Assembly: GCA_023386495.1 (NCBI GenBank) | Contig: JAEWJS010000014.1 | Coordinates: forward strand, 1-64,000 | Length of the DNA: 64,000 bases | Direction: 5' to 3' | Source of the DNA: Bacillota bacterium | GTDB taxonomy: Bacteria > Bacillota > Bacilli > Paenibacillales > Paenibacillaceae | Shown: positions 42,214-51,720 of the stretch, piece after piece | How the letters are laid out: every line of letters begins with the position of its first letter | How positions within the stretch are numbered: the first letter of the stretch is position 1 | Notes under the pieces: generated by a model | The model's input: only the letters and a program-made list of their open reading frames with translations | Databases searched by the model: none | What the model was told of the DNA's origin: nothing | Made by a program: the position numbers and the translations under genes

Positions 42214-44235
42214 ATGTATTCACGTCTAATTATCCGTCTATCGCTCTTCGCTGCGACTGTACTGTTGGTCATGGCCGTTGTCGGACAGGGCTTCGGCGAA
42301 GCATGGCTGTCGCAATACACCTACGCCGCATCGGCTCCCGTATTCGCCAAGCCTATCCCGCCTGCAGCCACGCCTCCCAAGACGAAGCCTTCCGTTCAGC
42401 CCCAAGAGCCGGAGACCGTGCAGAAGCCGAAGCCGGTGGCGCTCTCGAAGCGCATTACCGAATACCATATCGACGTTCGCCTGCACGAGCAGGAGCGCAA
42501 GCTTCGCGGCACGCAGACCGTCACTTGGAACAACCCCGGCAAGAACGCGGTGTCTGAGCTGTACTGGCACCTGTACCCGAACGCCTTTGCCGGACCTGAC
42601 ACGACGTTCATGCGCGAATCGGGCGGCAAGCTTCGCAGCGACAAGGCAACCGCTGCCAGCGTCGGCTCCATGAAGCTCGAGACGTTGACGACCGATAACG
42701 GGAGCAACCTGCTTCCCCGTCTCCACCACGTGCAGCCGGACGACGGCAACAAGCACGACCTGACGCTGGCCAAGCTGCGGCTGCCCGAAGCCGTGCCGGC
42801 AGGCGGCAGCATTACGCTGAAGATGAGCTTCGAGGTGCAGCTTCCTGCCGTGTTCGCGCGGATGGGCTACGCCGGCGATTTTGTCATGGCCGGCCAATGG
42901 TTCCCCAAGCTGGCCGTCTACGAGCCAGCCGGGACGCGGGGACGCGCCGTCGAAGGCTGGAACATGCATCAGTACCACGGCAACTCGGAGTTTTATAGCG
43001 ACTTTGGCATCTACAATGTCCGCATCACCGTCCCCGAAACGCATAAGGTGGCGGCCACCGGCTTCCTCACGAAGCCTGCGACGCTTGCGGACGGACTCAA
43101 AACGTACCATTATTACGCCGATGACGTGCATGATTTTGCCTGGGCGTCCTCCCCTGACTTCATCGTCTCGGAAGAGCCATTCTCCGCACCCGGCATTCCC
43201 GGCGTACGGATCAAGCTGTACCTCGACCCGATGCACGCGCACTTGAAGGAACGCTATATGCATGCAGCCAAGTCGTCGCTTGCGAAGTACGCCGAATGGT
43301 ACGGTCCCTATCCGTACTCCACGCTCTCGATCGTCGTCCCGCCGAAGGGCGGCAATGGCGCAGGCGGCATGGAATACCCGACCCTGATCACGTCATTCGC
43401 GGCCGTGGACGAGAGCCCGGGATTCAATCTCGAACGGACGGTCGTGCACGAGGTCGGCCATCAGTATTGGTACGGCATGGTCGCTACGAACGAATTCGAA
43501 GAGGCCTGGCTCGACGAGGGCTTCACGAGCTACGCCGAGGATAAGGTCATGGAGACGGTGTACGGCATCGAACCGAACCTGCCGGTCGAATCGAGCTATA
43601 TGACGAACCCCGCCCCGCTGAAGCAGCAGTCCTGGTCCTACCATGACAGCGATCAATACGCGGAAAATGTGTACATACGCGCCAAGCTCGTGCTCCTGGG
43701 CATCGAGAAGATCGTCGGCGAGAAGAAGATGCGGAACATTATGCGGACGTATTTTCAGACGTATAAGTTCAAGCATCCGACTACCTCCGACTTCCAGCGC
43801 GTCGTGGAACGCGTCACCGGCCAGGATTGGGACGACTACTTCGCCGCCTTCGTCTATGGCAGCGAAATGTCGGATATCTCCGTCGACACGGTTGTCGTCA
43901 AGCCGGTCAAGAAGGACGGCAAGCGGCTCTATGAGTCCTCTGTTCTCGTCAAGCGCACCGGCGGCAGCCTTGGCGCAGTGGCCATTGTCATGCAATTCGC
44001 GGACGGGACGACGATGCCGCGCATCTGGGACGGCAAAGGCACGCAGATCGAATACACCTTGACCCACACCACCCCGCTCGTCTGGGCCGTCGCCGATCCG
44101 AACCGGACGAACATGCTCGACAATAAGCATATTAACAATTTCATGAAGGCAGGACTCGAACGGCAGGAGAAGCACCGCTGGAATATCGGCATTGCGAAGC
44201 TGCTCGAATCCGTGCTCGGACGAATTGGCTGGTAG
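42214..44235 (+). CDS. M1 family metallopeptidase, exported
   Basis: A 673-residue gluzincin aminopeptidase-like protein. N-terminal signal segment or anchor (LFAATVLLVMAVVGQ), a Pro-rich linker (about 35-75), an M1-like beta domain, then the catalytic domain. The exopeptidase-type GGMEYP, zinc motif HEVGHQYW and third ligand in EAWLDEGFTSYAE are all intact. It should cut peptides outside the cell. ATG at 42214, ten bases after GGGAGG; the frame extends eight codons upstream to TTG. Followed 38 bp later by a membrane protein gene. Confidence 0.87.
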   Translation: MYSRLIIRLSLFAATVLLVMAVVGQGFGEAWLSQYTYAASAPVFAKPIPPAATPPKTKPSVQPQEPETVQKPKPVALSKRITEYHIDVRLHEQERKLRGTQTVTWNNPGKNAVSELYWHLYPNAFAGPDTTFMRESGGKLRSDKATAASVGSMKLETLTTDNGSNLLPRLHHVQPDDGNKHDLTLAKLRLPEAVPAGGSITLKMSFEVQLPAVFARMGYAGDFVMAGQWFPKLAVYEPAGTRGRAVEGWNMHQYHGNSEFYSDFGIYNVRITVPETHKVAATGFLTKPATLADGLKTYHYYADDVHDFAWASSPDFIVSEEPFSAPGIPGVRIKLYLDPMHAHLKERYMHAAKSSLAKYAEWYGPYPYSTLSIVVPPKGGNGAGGMEYPTLITSFAAVDESPGFNLERTVVHEVGHQYWYGMVATNEFEEAWLDEGFTSYAEDKVMETVYGIEPNLPVESSYMTNPAPLKQQSWSYHDSDQYAENVYIRAKLVLLGIEKIVGEKKMRNIMRTYFQTYKFKHPTTSDFQRVVERVTGQDWDDYFAAFVYGSEMSDISVDTVVVKPVKKDGKRLYESSVLVKRTGGSLGAVAIVMQFADGTTMPRIWDGKGTQIEYTLTHTTPLVWAVADPNRTNMLDNKHINNFMKAGLERQEKHRWNIGIAKLLESVLGRIGW

Positions 44236-44273
44236 GCCGCGCTTGCGGCAGGAAGAGAATGGGGGAAGATCGA

Positions 44274-45095
44274 ATGAAGGCACATATTAAGAGCGGCTGG
44301 AGGCGTACAGTCAGGCATTTTCCGGTCATATCGATTCTGTTCTTGTACCAGCTATTGTGGGGATTCTTCATCGTGCGCGCGGTCGAATCGGTCATCGTGC
44401 CGCTGCTGCTCAGGTACCCGGACGTGCTGGCTTCGGACGGCGCGGTTCAGCTGTTCCTGATCGAGGCGCAGTTCCAGGTGATGAAGACCGGTCTGCTGGA
44501 GCCTTACCTCTGGATGCTGGGCGGACTGTTCGGCATGCGCATGCTGCTGACGCCGCTCATCAACGCGGGCCTGTTCCATTCGCTGCACCATGCCGCTGAC
44601 GGCGGCGGCACCCGGTTCTTCGCGGGCATTCGAGCGGCGTGGAAGCCGGTCTCCGCGATCTATGCGGCAGAGCTCGTCCTGCTGTTCGCCCCGCTCATCT
44701 GGCTCGTGCCGCTCGTCAACCGCGCGCTCGCGGAGAGCGCGACCTGGGCGGCGCTCGGCTGGTCCGTCATCCCCTACGCGCTCGGCTGGCTGCTGTGGTG
44801 CGCCGTCATCCGCCTTCTCTCGCTGGGCCTCCAGTTTGGCGCCGTGAGCGGCGAGCGCTTCCCCGGCTCCGTCCTGCTCGCCGCTCGAAGCTTCTTGCCG
44901 GCGGCCGGCGTCACGGCTGCGATGTGGGGAATCGGGGCGCTCGTCGGGTTTGCCTCGTCGGCCGTGTCGATGGTCTGGGCAGGACTGTTCGCGCTGATTC
45001 TGCATCAGGCACATCATTTTATCCGGACGTGGATGAAGGTGTGGACGTACGCCGCGCTCCTCGAGACATGGCAGTCCAAGCGGGGCCAAGCCTGA
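44274..45095 (+). CDS. Polytopic membrane protein, unknown
   Basis: A 273-residue integral membrane protein with about six hydrophobic segments (residues 16-40, 80-98, 118-145, 152-170, 190-225 and 228-250). No motif of a known transporter or enzyme is recognised; the layout resembles membrane proteins that tune ABC or Gly/Ala-rich exporters, but that is only an impression. ATG at 44274, seven bases after GGGGGA. It shares a transcript with the M1 peptidase upstream and is followed by a terminator. Confidence 0.75.
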   Translation: MKAHIKSGWRRTVRHFPVISILFLYQLLWGFFIVRAVESVIVPLLLRYPDVLASDGAVQLFLIEAQFQVMKTGLLEPYLWMLGGLFGMRMLLTPLINAGLFHSLHHAADGGGTRFFAGIRAAWKPVSAIYAAELVLLFAPLIWLVPLVNRALAESATWAALGWSVIPYALGWLLWCAVIRLLSLGLQFGAVSGERFPGSVLLAARSFLPAAGVTAAMWGIGALVGFASSAVSMVWAGLFALILHQAHHFIRTWMKVWTYAALLETWQSKRGQA

Positions 45096-45138
45096 GGCTT
45101 GCTCAAGACAGGAATCGACAATTGAGGTGTTCATTTGT

Positions 45139-45182
45139 AGAACCGAAGGCCCGGGGCATCCCGGGTCTTGTCGGTTCTTTTC
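45139..45182 (+). terminator. Rho-independent terminator
   Basis: AGAACCGA (45139-45146) pairs with TCGGTTCT (45171-45178), with an inner CCCGG/CCGGG stem, followed by TTTTCT. It ends the peptidase-membrane protein transcript. Confidence 0.87.
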
Positions 45183-45280
45183 TGAGAACAATATTAGAAT
45201 TCTCTCATAGAAGGGGACTTAAGGAGGAAATACATAGAAAATGACGAAATATTAGCGAGCAAGTTGAAATTCATAGCAGC

Positions 45281-45420
45281 ATAATCGCCGAATTCCACGC
45301 AAGTGGAAGCGGGGGAACCACTCTGGGTGAATTGATCCCGCGTTCAGCAGCAGTCAGGCCGGACGCCGAGGGAATCATAGGGAACCTTCAACCGAACCCC
45401 ACAGCTAACCTCGCAGGCAC
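45281..45420 (+). promoter_or_regulatory. c-di-AMP riboswitch (ydaO/yuaA class)
   Basis: The ydaO-yuaA aptamer signature is present: AGCGGGGGAACCA with GGGTGAATTGATCC (45308-45338), GGGAACCTTCAACCGAACCC (45380-45399), and ACAGCTAACCTCGCAGGC (45401-45418). It lies directly before the ribosome site of an NlpC/P60 hydrolase, a common target of this class. No intrinsic terminator with a T run follows, so control is likely at translation or by an atypical terminator. High c-di-AMP is expected to lower expression. Confidence 0.93.
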
Positions 45421-45438
45421 CGGAAGGGGCTTGTATTC

Positions 45439-45945
45439 GTGAAGAAGCTTGTCGCATCAACGGCTATCCTGCTTGCCATTGTAATGGCCATATCCACTGT
45501 AAGCGCATTCGCCAGTTCCAAGCTTAACGAGACGATCGACGTACTGATCGGTACGAAGTACAAGAGCGGCGGCACATCGACCAAGGGGTTCGATTGCTCC
45601 GGCTTCACGTCCTACGTATTCGCTAAGCTCGGCATCGAACTGCCGCGTACGTCCGCTTCGCAGTCGAAGGTCGGCAAGAAGGTAGCAAAAGAGGACCTCC
45701 AAGCCGGAGACCTCGTATTCTTCAACACCAGCGGCAAAGGCGTATCGCACGTAGGCATCTACGTAGGCGACGGCAAGTTCGCGCACTCGTCCTCCAGCAA
45801 GGGCGTGACGATCAGCGGCCTGTCCGACTCGTACTACTCGAAGCGCTACTTGGGCGCGCGCCGCGTCATGAGTGCTGACACGTATGAAGCAGTGGCAACC
45901 GACGAACCTTCCGATCTTCCGGCAGGCGACGGCGATGTCGATTAA
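45439..45945 (+). CDS. NlpC/P60 family cell-wall endopeptidase
   Basis: A 168-residue secreted peptidase that cuts D-Glu-diaminopimelate bonds in cell-wall peptides. Signal peptide (about 1-25, ending SAFAS). Catalytic Cys53 in FDCSGF, His104 in SHVGIYVG, and a third polar residue H116 in KFAHSSS. It lacks SH3 or LysM binding domains and has a short acidic tail. GTG start, about nine bases after GGAAGGGG. Preceded by a c-di-AMP riboswitch and followed by a terminator, so monocistronic. Confidence 0.93.
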   Translation: MKKLVASTAILLAIVMAISTVSAFASSKLNETIDVLIGTKYKSGGTSTKGFDCSGFTSYVFAKLGIELPRTSASQSKVGKKVAKEDLQAGDLVFFNTSGKGVSHVGIYVGDGKFAHSSSSKGVTISGLSDSYYSKRYLGARRVMSADTYEAVATDEPSDLPAGDGDVD

Positions 45946-45986
45946 TAACCGCCTCAGGCAGACTGCGTATGCACTCTGAAGCACAA

Positions 45987-46029
45987 GAACCGCAAGGATT
46001 GTCCCTGCCCGGACGCCTTGCGGTTTTTT
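45987..46029 (+). terminator. Rho-independent terminator after the NlpC/P60 gene
   Basis: ACCGCAAGG (45989-45997) pairs with CCTTGCGGT (46016-46024), followed by TTTTT. Confidence 0.9.
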
Positions 46030-46098
46030 GCTGTTCGGCGACGTGTGAATGCGCGTGCGCGTGCAGGTGCAAGAGGGGCGGCTTGGTCCAAATGTTGG

Positions 46099-46104
46099 TA
46101 TAAT
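46099..46104 (+). promoter_or_regulatory. Candidate promoter of the Lhr-type helicase
   Basis: TATAAT with a TGG extension (extended -10). No -35 hexamer is seen at 16-18 bp. It would give a leader of about 320 nt. Confidence 0.5.
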
Positions 46105-46172
46105 GGGGGAGCATCCCGTGACGCTCATGACAGCAGGCTGTCGCATGCAGACATCAGTTTCCGTTGCAACTC

Positions 46173-46391
46173 GTTGTACGAAATTTCGTACAACTGCTGC
46201 TCAGTCGGGTAGAGTAGAAGTGATTTCATACGATTGTTCACACAAAAATACCCCTTCGGTCAAAACATACGACGAATATGTATGATTTTTCGTTCATAGT
46301 GGGCCGAATTGCTCAATATAACTTTGGTTTGAACGAAATATCGCTCAAACTCTATCACGGTCAATTCCGACCCTTGCATAGCGATTGCAAG
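46173..46391. repeat. Helicase leader with three inverted repeats
   Basis: (1) A perfect 22-bp palindrome at 46173-46194, half-site GTTGTACGAAA. (2) A near-palindrome at 46327-46350 with arms GTTTGAACGA and TCGCTCAAAC. (3) CTTGCA-N7-TGCAAG at 46373-46391. All lie between the probable promoter and the helicase GTG; the region has no gene. Confidence 0.7.
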
Positions 46392-46431
46392 CAGGGGTCG
46401 TTATGAACGATCCCAATGAGGAGCTGATTCC

Positions 46432-49400
46432 GTGCCTTCTACCCTCCCACCCTTCCACCCTGCCCTGTCCAGCTGGTTCCGAGACGCCTTCGGTGAACCG
46501 ACGAGCGTCCAGCAGGAGGCTTGGGCATCGATTCGCTCCGGACGCCACACGCTGATTGCCGCGCCCACCGGCTCCGGCAAGACGCTGGCAGCCCTCTTGC
46601 CCTGCCTCGACGATGCGGTTCGCCGGAAGCTTGACGCCGGTGCTGCCAGTGGCAGCATGGCCTCGAAGGCTTCGAATGCGAGCATCGGCGTGCAGGTGCT
46701 CTATATTACGCCGCTGAAGGCGCTCAACAACGATATCCATCATCATGTGATCGGCTTCGCGGAGACGATCGATCGGATGGCGGCAGAGGGCGGCGAGGCG
46801 TGGCCGGGGCTGCGTGCCGCTGTCCGAACCGGCGATACGACGAGCTCGCAGCGCGCGTCGATGCTGCGCCGTCCGCCGGAAGTGCTTATCACGACGCCGG
46901 AATCGCTCTTCATCCTGCTGACATCCGAGAAGGGTCGGCACATGCTCCGTACGGTGCGGCAGGTCATCGTCGACGAGATCCACGATGTCGCCGGCGACAA
47001 GCGCGGCGCGCATCTGTCGCTGTCGCTGGAGCGGCTGGCCGCGCTATGCCCGCAGCCTGTGCAGCGAATCGGCGTATCCGCGACGCAGAAGCCGATGGAC
47101 CGCATCGCGCAATTCCTCGGCGGATGGGAGTCGCCTGGCGAGCCGCGTCCTGTCGTGCTCGTCGAGAGCGCCATGAGCAAGTCGATCGAGCTCACCGTTA
47201 CGCTGCCGGACGACGGCCGTATGATGCGCGGCAGCGACTCTGTCTGGCTGCCGATCATGGACCGCATCGTACAATTAATCGAAGGAACCCGCTCCGTCAT
47301 CATCTTCGTGAACAGCCGCCGGCTGAGCGAACGACTGACGCTGCGGCTCAATGACCACGTCGGCTACGAGATGGCGCGCTCCCATCACGGCAGCGTCTCG
47401 CGCGAGCTGCGGCTCGAAGTCGAGCGCCTGCTCAAGTCCGGCGAACTGCGGGTCATCGTCGCGACCTCCTCCCTCGAGCTCGGCATCGATGTCGGGCACG
47501 TCGATCTCGTGCTCCAGCTCGATTCGCCGCTGGATGCTGCCGCCGGCATCCAGCGAATCGGCCGTGCCGGCCATGCGGTCGGCGACGTCAGCCGCGGCGC
47601 TATCCTAGCGCGTACGAAGGGCGCGCTTCCCGAGATCGCGGTGCTCAGCCGGCTGATCCGGGAGCGCGACATCGAGCCAATCGTTCTGCCTGAGAATCCG
47701 CTGGACGTGCTCTCCCAGCACGTGGTCGCCATGGCGGCGGATGCGGATTGGACCGTGGAGGCGCTCCACGGTCTTATCTGCCGCAGCGATAGCTTCCGCA
47801 GCTTCCCGCTGGAGGAGCTGCAAGCGGCGCTTCAGGTGCTGGGCGGCTTCTACCCGTTCGCCCGGCCGCTCGTGGACTACGATGCGCTCACCGGCCGGAT
47901 CAGTCGCAGGGCGAACAGCGCCATGGCCGCGTTGACCGGCGCGGGCACGATTCCCTCGAGCTCGGGCTATCCGGTGCACCATGCCGAATCGCGCATTCAT
48001 CTCGGGGAACTGGATGAGGAATTCATCGAGGAGAGCCGGGTCGGCGACGTATTCCAGCTCGGCACTAGCTCTTGGATGATTCAGTCGATCCGCCAGGATC
48101 GCATCTACGTGACCGAGGCAGGCAACCGCTTCAGCGAGATTCCGTTCTGGCGGAACGAGGCCGGCGGGCGCACTTATGCATTAGGGCTGCGACTGGGCCG
48201 ATTCTGGGGAGAGCTCGAGCGGAGGCTCGGCGGGGACGAGCAGCAGGTCGGTATAGAGGGGACTGCCTCGCTTACAGCCGCTATCCCGTTCGATCAGGAA
48301 GAGGTGCCGGGCAACGGACTGCCGACAGAGGCTTCCCCGCGACAGCGTCGACGCGATAAGCAGCATGCCGGACGACAAGCGGCCGTCGACGCGCTGACAG
48401 CCGACTGGCTGACCCGCGAGTACGGACTCGACGGCAGCTCGGCTGCAGGGTTGATCGACTATGTCCGCTCGCAGCTCGCCGTCAGCGAAGTGCCGACCGA
48501 CCGCAGGCTCGTGATCGAATACTACCGCGACGTCACCGGACGCGCGCATGTATTGCTGCATAATCATTGGGGCAAGCGGGTGAATCGCACCTGGCTGCTC
48601 GCTATTCAGGTTCAGCTGGAACGGGCGGCATCCTACCGCGTGTACGGCAACGCCAAGGACGGCGGCATCGAGCTCGTCCTGCCGGAATGGAGCCCTGCTT
48701 GGCTGCAGGCCGTATGGCAGGTAACGCCCGACAATCTGGAGGCCGTGCTGATGGAGGCCATTCCCGGCTCTCCGATGCTCGGCATCGCCTTCCGCCGCAT
48801 CGCCGAGATCTCGCTGCTGCTCTCGCGCAGCTTCACGCGTACCCCCATGTGGCAGAAAAGAATTCGCAGCGAAGAGTTATTGAAGGCCGCCCTTCCCTAC
48901 GCCGAGCAGTTCCCATACTTGCGCGAAGCGATGCGGGAATGTCTGCACGATTACCTGGACATGCCGCATCTGCGCGAAGCGCTGCAGGCGATGGCAGACG
49001 GCAAGCTTGAGGTCGTCATTCGCGAGACCGAGAATCCGTCCCCGCTCGCCTCGCAGTTCGCAGCCGACTATGCGACCATGCAGATCTATGAAGGCGACGA
49101 GCTCGCCGAGAACGTCCAAATGCAGCTGCTCGCGATCAGCAAATCGCTGACCGGCGAGCTGTTCGGCGCAGACACCGTCCGCCGCGCGATCGACCCGGAC
49201 ATCGTGGAGAACGAACGCCGTCGACTGGCAGCCTACGGCAGCGGCGGCGCCTCGGAGTCCAAGCAGCCGCAAGGCCCTGATGATCTATACGCCCTGCTGA
49301 AGCGCCGCGGCGATCAGTCGACTGAGGAGCTGCTGCAGTTGGCTGGAACCGACATCTCCGAATGGCTGGCGTACCTCGAACGGGATGGTCGAATTGCCGT

Positions 49401-50991
49401 AGTGGCCTTCGGCGAGAATAGCCGCTGGATATGCCGGGACGAGCTCGACATGTATGCGTCCTTTCCCGATACGCCTGCCGCGATCGCTTATGTTGCCGGG
49501 CGATTCGCGGAGCATGTGCTGTCCTTCACCGAGGACGACCTCCGCTCCCGCTACCCGGCCTTAACCGGCCTTCAGGCACGCGCCGTCGTGGACGAGCTGC
49601 TGCTGCAGGAGCGCATCGAGTATGCGCCCTTCGCGGCATCCGCGGAGGAACGCGTCTGGACGAGCCGACGCATCGCCAGCCGCATCATCCGGCTGTCTGT
49701 CCAGGAAGCGCGCCGCCAAGCAGAGCCGCTCGAGCCCGATCGGTGGCTCTATCAGACAGCCGCGATGCAGCACGCGACCGCATTCGCAAGGCTGCGCGGC
49801 AGCGAAGGGCTGCGGCAAGCGATCGAGAAGCTGCAGGGCATCTTCCTGCCGCTGACGTTATGGGAATCGGTCATCCTCCCCTCGCGGCTCTTGGATTATC
49901 GCAAGGAGGACCTCGACCTCCTCTGCGCATCCGGCGAGCTGCTGTGGATCGGCCGCAAGGAGCCCGGCGAGAAGGAGGGCAAGATCGCCTTCTTCCTCGC
50001 GGAATCGAAAGCGCTCTATGCCCCGCTGCTCGCGGAATCTGCCGATAGGCCCACCGCGCATCCGGAGCTGCTGGCACTGCTCGAGAAGAGCGGCGCATCG
50101 TTCTTGACGAAGCTGGCCCGCGATGCCGGAGGGGCGCCTTCGGAGCTGCTCACAGCGCTGCTCGAGCTCGTCTGGGAAGGCCGCGCGGCGAACGACCAGT
50201 TCGCCCCGCTCCGCATCCAGGCCGACACGAAGGGCAAGCAACTCGCGAAGACCGGCTCCGGTCAAGGGCGATGGTATGCGCTCAGCAGTCTGGCCGCGGA
50301 CATGGACCTGAGCGGGGCCCCGCAGCCGATGGCAGACGGCAGCGAAGTCCCGCCAGCCATGGCTTGGACGAAGCACCTGCTCGACAGCTGCGGTGTCTTG
50401 ACGAAGGACTTGGCGGATGCGATCGCTCCCTACTCATGGGATGCCCTGCTGCCGATGCTGAAACAGCTCGAGCAATGGGGCGTCGTGACGCGCGGCCTGT
50501 TCGTGCAGGACGTGCAGACGATGCAATTCGTGAAGCGCGAGCTTGTGCCGCAGCTTCGCCAGCAGCAGCAACAGCCGCAGGAGTCCGGCGCAGCGAACGT
50601 GCCGACGATCTTATGCGCGGCGGATCCCGCGAATCCGTTCGGGTTGACTCTACCGTGGCCCAAGGATCCCGGCGCCAACTATGCCCGCAAGGCCGGCAAC
50701 TACCTCGTGCTGCATAACGGAGCATGGTCCGTATGGATCGAAGGCGCCGGGAAAAAGGTTTTCGTAAGAGGCGTCCACCCGGCAGGCACCACGGGAGACG
50801 AATCGCTAAAGCCGGTCATGAAGCTCGCATTCCAGACCATCCTGAAGCAGTGCCGCATCAGCAAAATCAAGGTCGAGCAATGGAACGGCATCTCTGCTGC
50901 CGAAGACGCTGAAGGCAGCGCGCTGCTGCGCAGCTTCGGCGCCGAGCGCGACCGCAGTGCGTTCGTGCTCTGGCCGAGCATGCTGGGGTGA
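46432..50991 (+). CDS. lhr: Lhr-type large ATP-dependent helicase
   Basis: A 1,519-residue SF2 helicase, close to the length of full Lhr. Core motifs: Q-motif region TSVQQEAW, Walker A APTGSGKTLAA (about 43-53), LYITPLKALNNDI, VDEIHDVAG (motif II), SATQKP (III), FVNSRRLSERL (IV), SSLELGIDVGHVD (V), QRIGRAGH (VI). A winged-helix and beta-barrel Lhr-core domain follow, then a C-terminal extension of some 600 residues with tandem winged-helix-like segments. Lhr acts in DNA repair. GTG start, eight bases after GAGGAG. Monogenic, followed by a terminator. Confidence 0.92.
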   Translation: MPSTLPPFHPALSSWFRDAFGEPTSVQQEAWASIRSGRHTLIAAPTGSGKTLAALLPCLDDAVRRKLDAGAASGSMASKASNASIGVQVLYITPLKALNNDIHHHVIGFAETIDRMAAEGGEAWPGLRAAVRTGDTTSSQRASMLRRPPEVLITTPESLFILLTSEKGRHMLRTVRQVIVDEIHDVAGDKRGAHLSLSLERLAALCPQPVQRIGVSATQKPMDRIAQFLGGWESPGEPRPVVLVESAMSKSIELTVTLPDDGRMMRGSDSVWLPIMDRIVQLIEGTRSVIIFVNSRRLSERLTLRLNDHVGYEMARSHHGSVSRELRLEVERLLKSGELRVIVATSSLELGIDVGHVDLVLQLDSPLDAAAGIQRIGRAGHAVGDVSRGAILARTKGALPEIAVLSRLIRERDIEPIVLPENPLDVLSQHVVAMAADADWTVEALHGLICRSDSFRSFPLEELQAALQVLGGFYPFARPLVDYDALTGRISRRANSAMAALTGAGTIPSSSGYPVHHAESRIHLGELDEEFIEESRVGDVFQLGTSSWMIQSIRQDRIYVTEAGNRFSEIPFWRNEAGGRTYALGLRLGRFWGELERRLGGDEQQVGIEGTASLTAAIPFDQEEVPGNGLPTEASPRQRRRDKQHAGRQAAVDALTADWLTREYGLDGSSAAGLIDYVRSQLAVSEVPTDRRLVIEYYRDVTGRAHVLLHNHWGKRVNRTWLLAIQVQLERAASYRVYGNAKDGGIELVLPEWSPAWLQAVWQVTPDNLEAVLMEAIPGSPMLGIAFRRIAEISLLLSRSFTRTPMWQKRIRSEELLKAALPYAEQFPYLREAMRECLHDYLDMPHLREALQAMADGKLEVVIRETENPSPLASQFAADYATMQIYEGDELAENVQMQLLAISKSLTGELFGADTVRRAIDPDIVENERRRLAAYGSGGASESKQPQGPDDLYALLKRRGDQSTEELLQLAGTDISEWLAYLERDGRIAVVAFGENSRWICRDELDMYASFPDTPAAIAYVAGRFAEHVLSFTEDDLRSRYPALTGLQARAVVDELLLQERIEYAPFAASAEERVWTSRRIASRIIRLSVQEARRQAEPLEPDRWLYQTAAMQHATAFARLRGSEGLRQAIEKLQGIFLPLTLWESVILPSRLLDYRKEDLDLLCASGELLWIGRKEPGEKEGKIAFFLAESKALYAPLLAESADRPTAHPELLALLEKSGASFLTKLARDAGGAPSELLTALLELVWEGRAANDQFAPLRIQADTKGKQLAKTGSGQGRWYALSSLAADMDLSGAPQPMADGSEVPPAMAWTKHLLDSCGVLTKDLADAIAPYSWDALLPMLKQLEQWGVVTRGLFVQDVQTMQFVKRELVPQLRQQQQQPQESGAANVPTILCAADPANPFGLTLPWPKDPGANYARKAGNYLVLHNGAWSVWIEGAGKKVFVRGVHPAGTTGDESLKPVMKLAFQTILKQCRISKIKVEQWNGISAAEDAEGSALLRSFGAERDRSAFVLWPSMLG

Positions 50992-51100
50992 CATGGTATT
51001 TCAGCCTTATCCCAAGCATCTCTAGTAGTGGAGCAGTTGCATCTCGCTTTGTTGGGCAATTCTCAGCCACTGTAGCTCCTTAAAGTCATAGATCCCCGAA

Positions 51101-51146
51101 AAAAGACCGTCATGGTGATTTCCTTCACTTGACGGTTCTTTCTATT
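51101..51146 (+). terminator. Terminator after the helicase gene
   Basis: GACCGTCA (51105-51112) pairs with TGACGGTT (51130-51137), followed by CTTTCTATTT. It marks the switch from GC-rich to AT-rich sequence. The rest of 50992-51379 holds no gene. Confidence 0.7.
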
Positions 51147-51379
51147 TCAACACATTCACAGAGCACTAGATTAACTTCGCTAAACAGCATTCAAAAGTTT
51201 ATCCGAATAACAAATCCTGATTTTTTTTGCGGTTCATAGCCGAATCCAGTCGAATAGTTTAGAGTTTTTGTCGTATTTCGACAATAATCGTGTCGACTCG
51301 ACCAAAAATAACAAAATTAGTCTGTTTACATATTTATGACTATTTTATACACTTGTTTCCTAGCAGGAAAAAATGTCCA

Positions 51380-51697
51380 CTACTCATAATGACTCATTCC
51401 GTCAACCAATATAATGATATCTTGTAGTTCTATTTTACTTTTTGCGATCATTCCTCCTTTTAATTCGACCACTTTCGCACTACCGACTACGGCCTTGCTA
51501 ATTCGATTAGGTCGCATGTTATGGATCATATGAATCACTCGATCCCTCGAATCCAGGAATAGAACATCGATTACGATTTGCATACCAATTGTATGGATGG
51601 ACTGACATGCTTCAATAAGCAGCGCCTCGCGATCAGTAACTCTGCTCTTTCCTAGCCAACCAACCAATTTTGTGAGGAACCGAATTTTTGACAACAT
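51380..51697 (-). CDS. DUF192 family protein
   Basis: A 105-residue protein of the DUF192 family: CQSIHTIGMQIVIDVLFLDSRDR region, NMRPNRISKAVVGSAKVVELKGG. These are small beta-barrel proteins of unknown function, often secreted; this one has no signal peptide. The family cysteine in the CxSIH motif is present. The start ATG overlaps the divergent upstream region, and a ribosome site is not obvious. It is the first gene of the AT-rich island and is divergent from the immunity genes. Confidence 0.8.
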   Translation of the reverse strand: MLSKIRFLTKLVGWLGKSRVTDREALLIEACQSIHTIGMQIVIDVLFLDSRDRVIHMIHNMRPNRISKAVVGSAKVVELKGGMIAKSKIELQDIIILVDGMSHYE

Positions 51698-51720
51698 TTA
51701 TTGTGCGAGGAGGTATATCA

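Noticed and set aside
45241..45255. A four-codon frame with AGGAGG upstream, before the c-di-AMP riboswitch
   Set aside because: Spacing is 13 bases and it is too short to weigh; no leader-peptide codon pattern.
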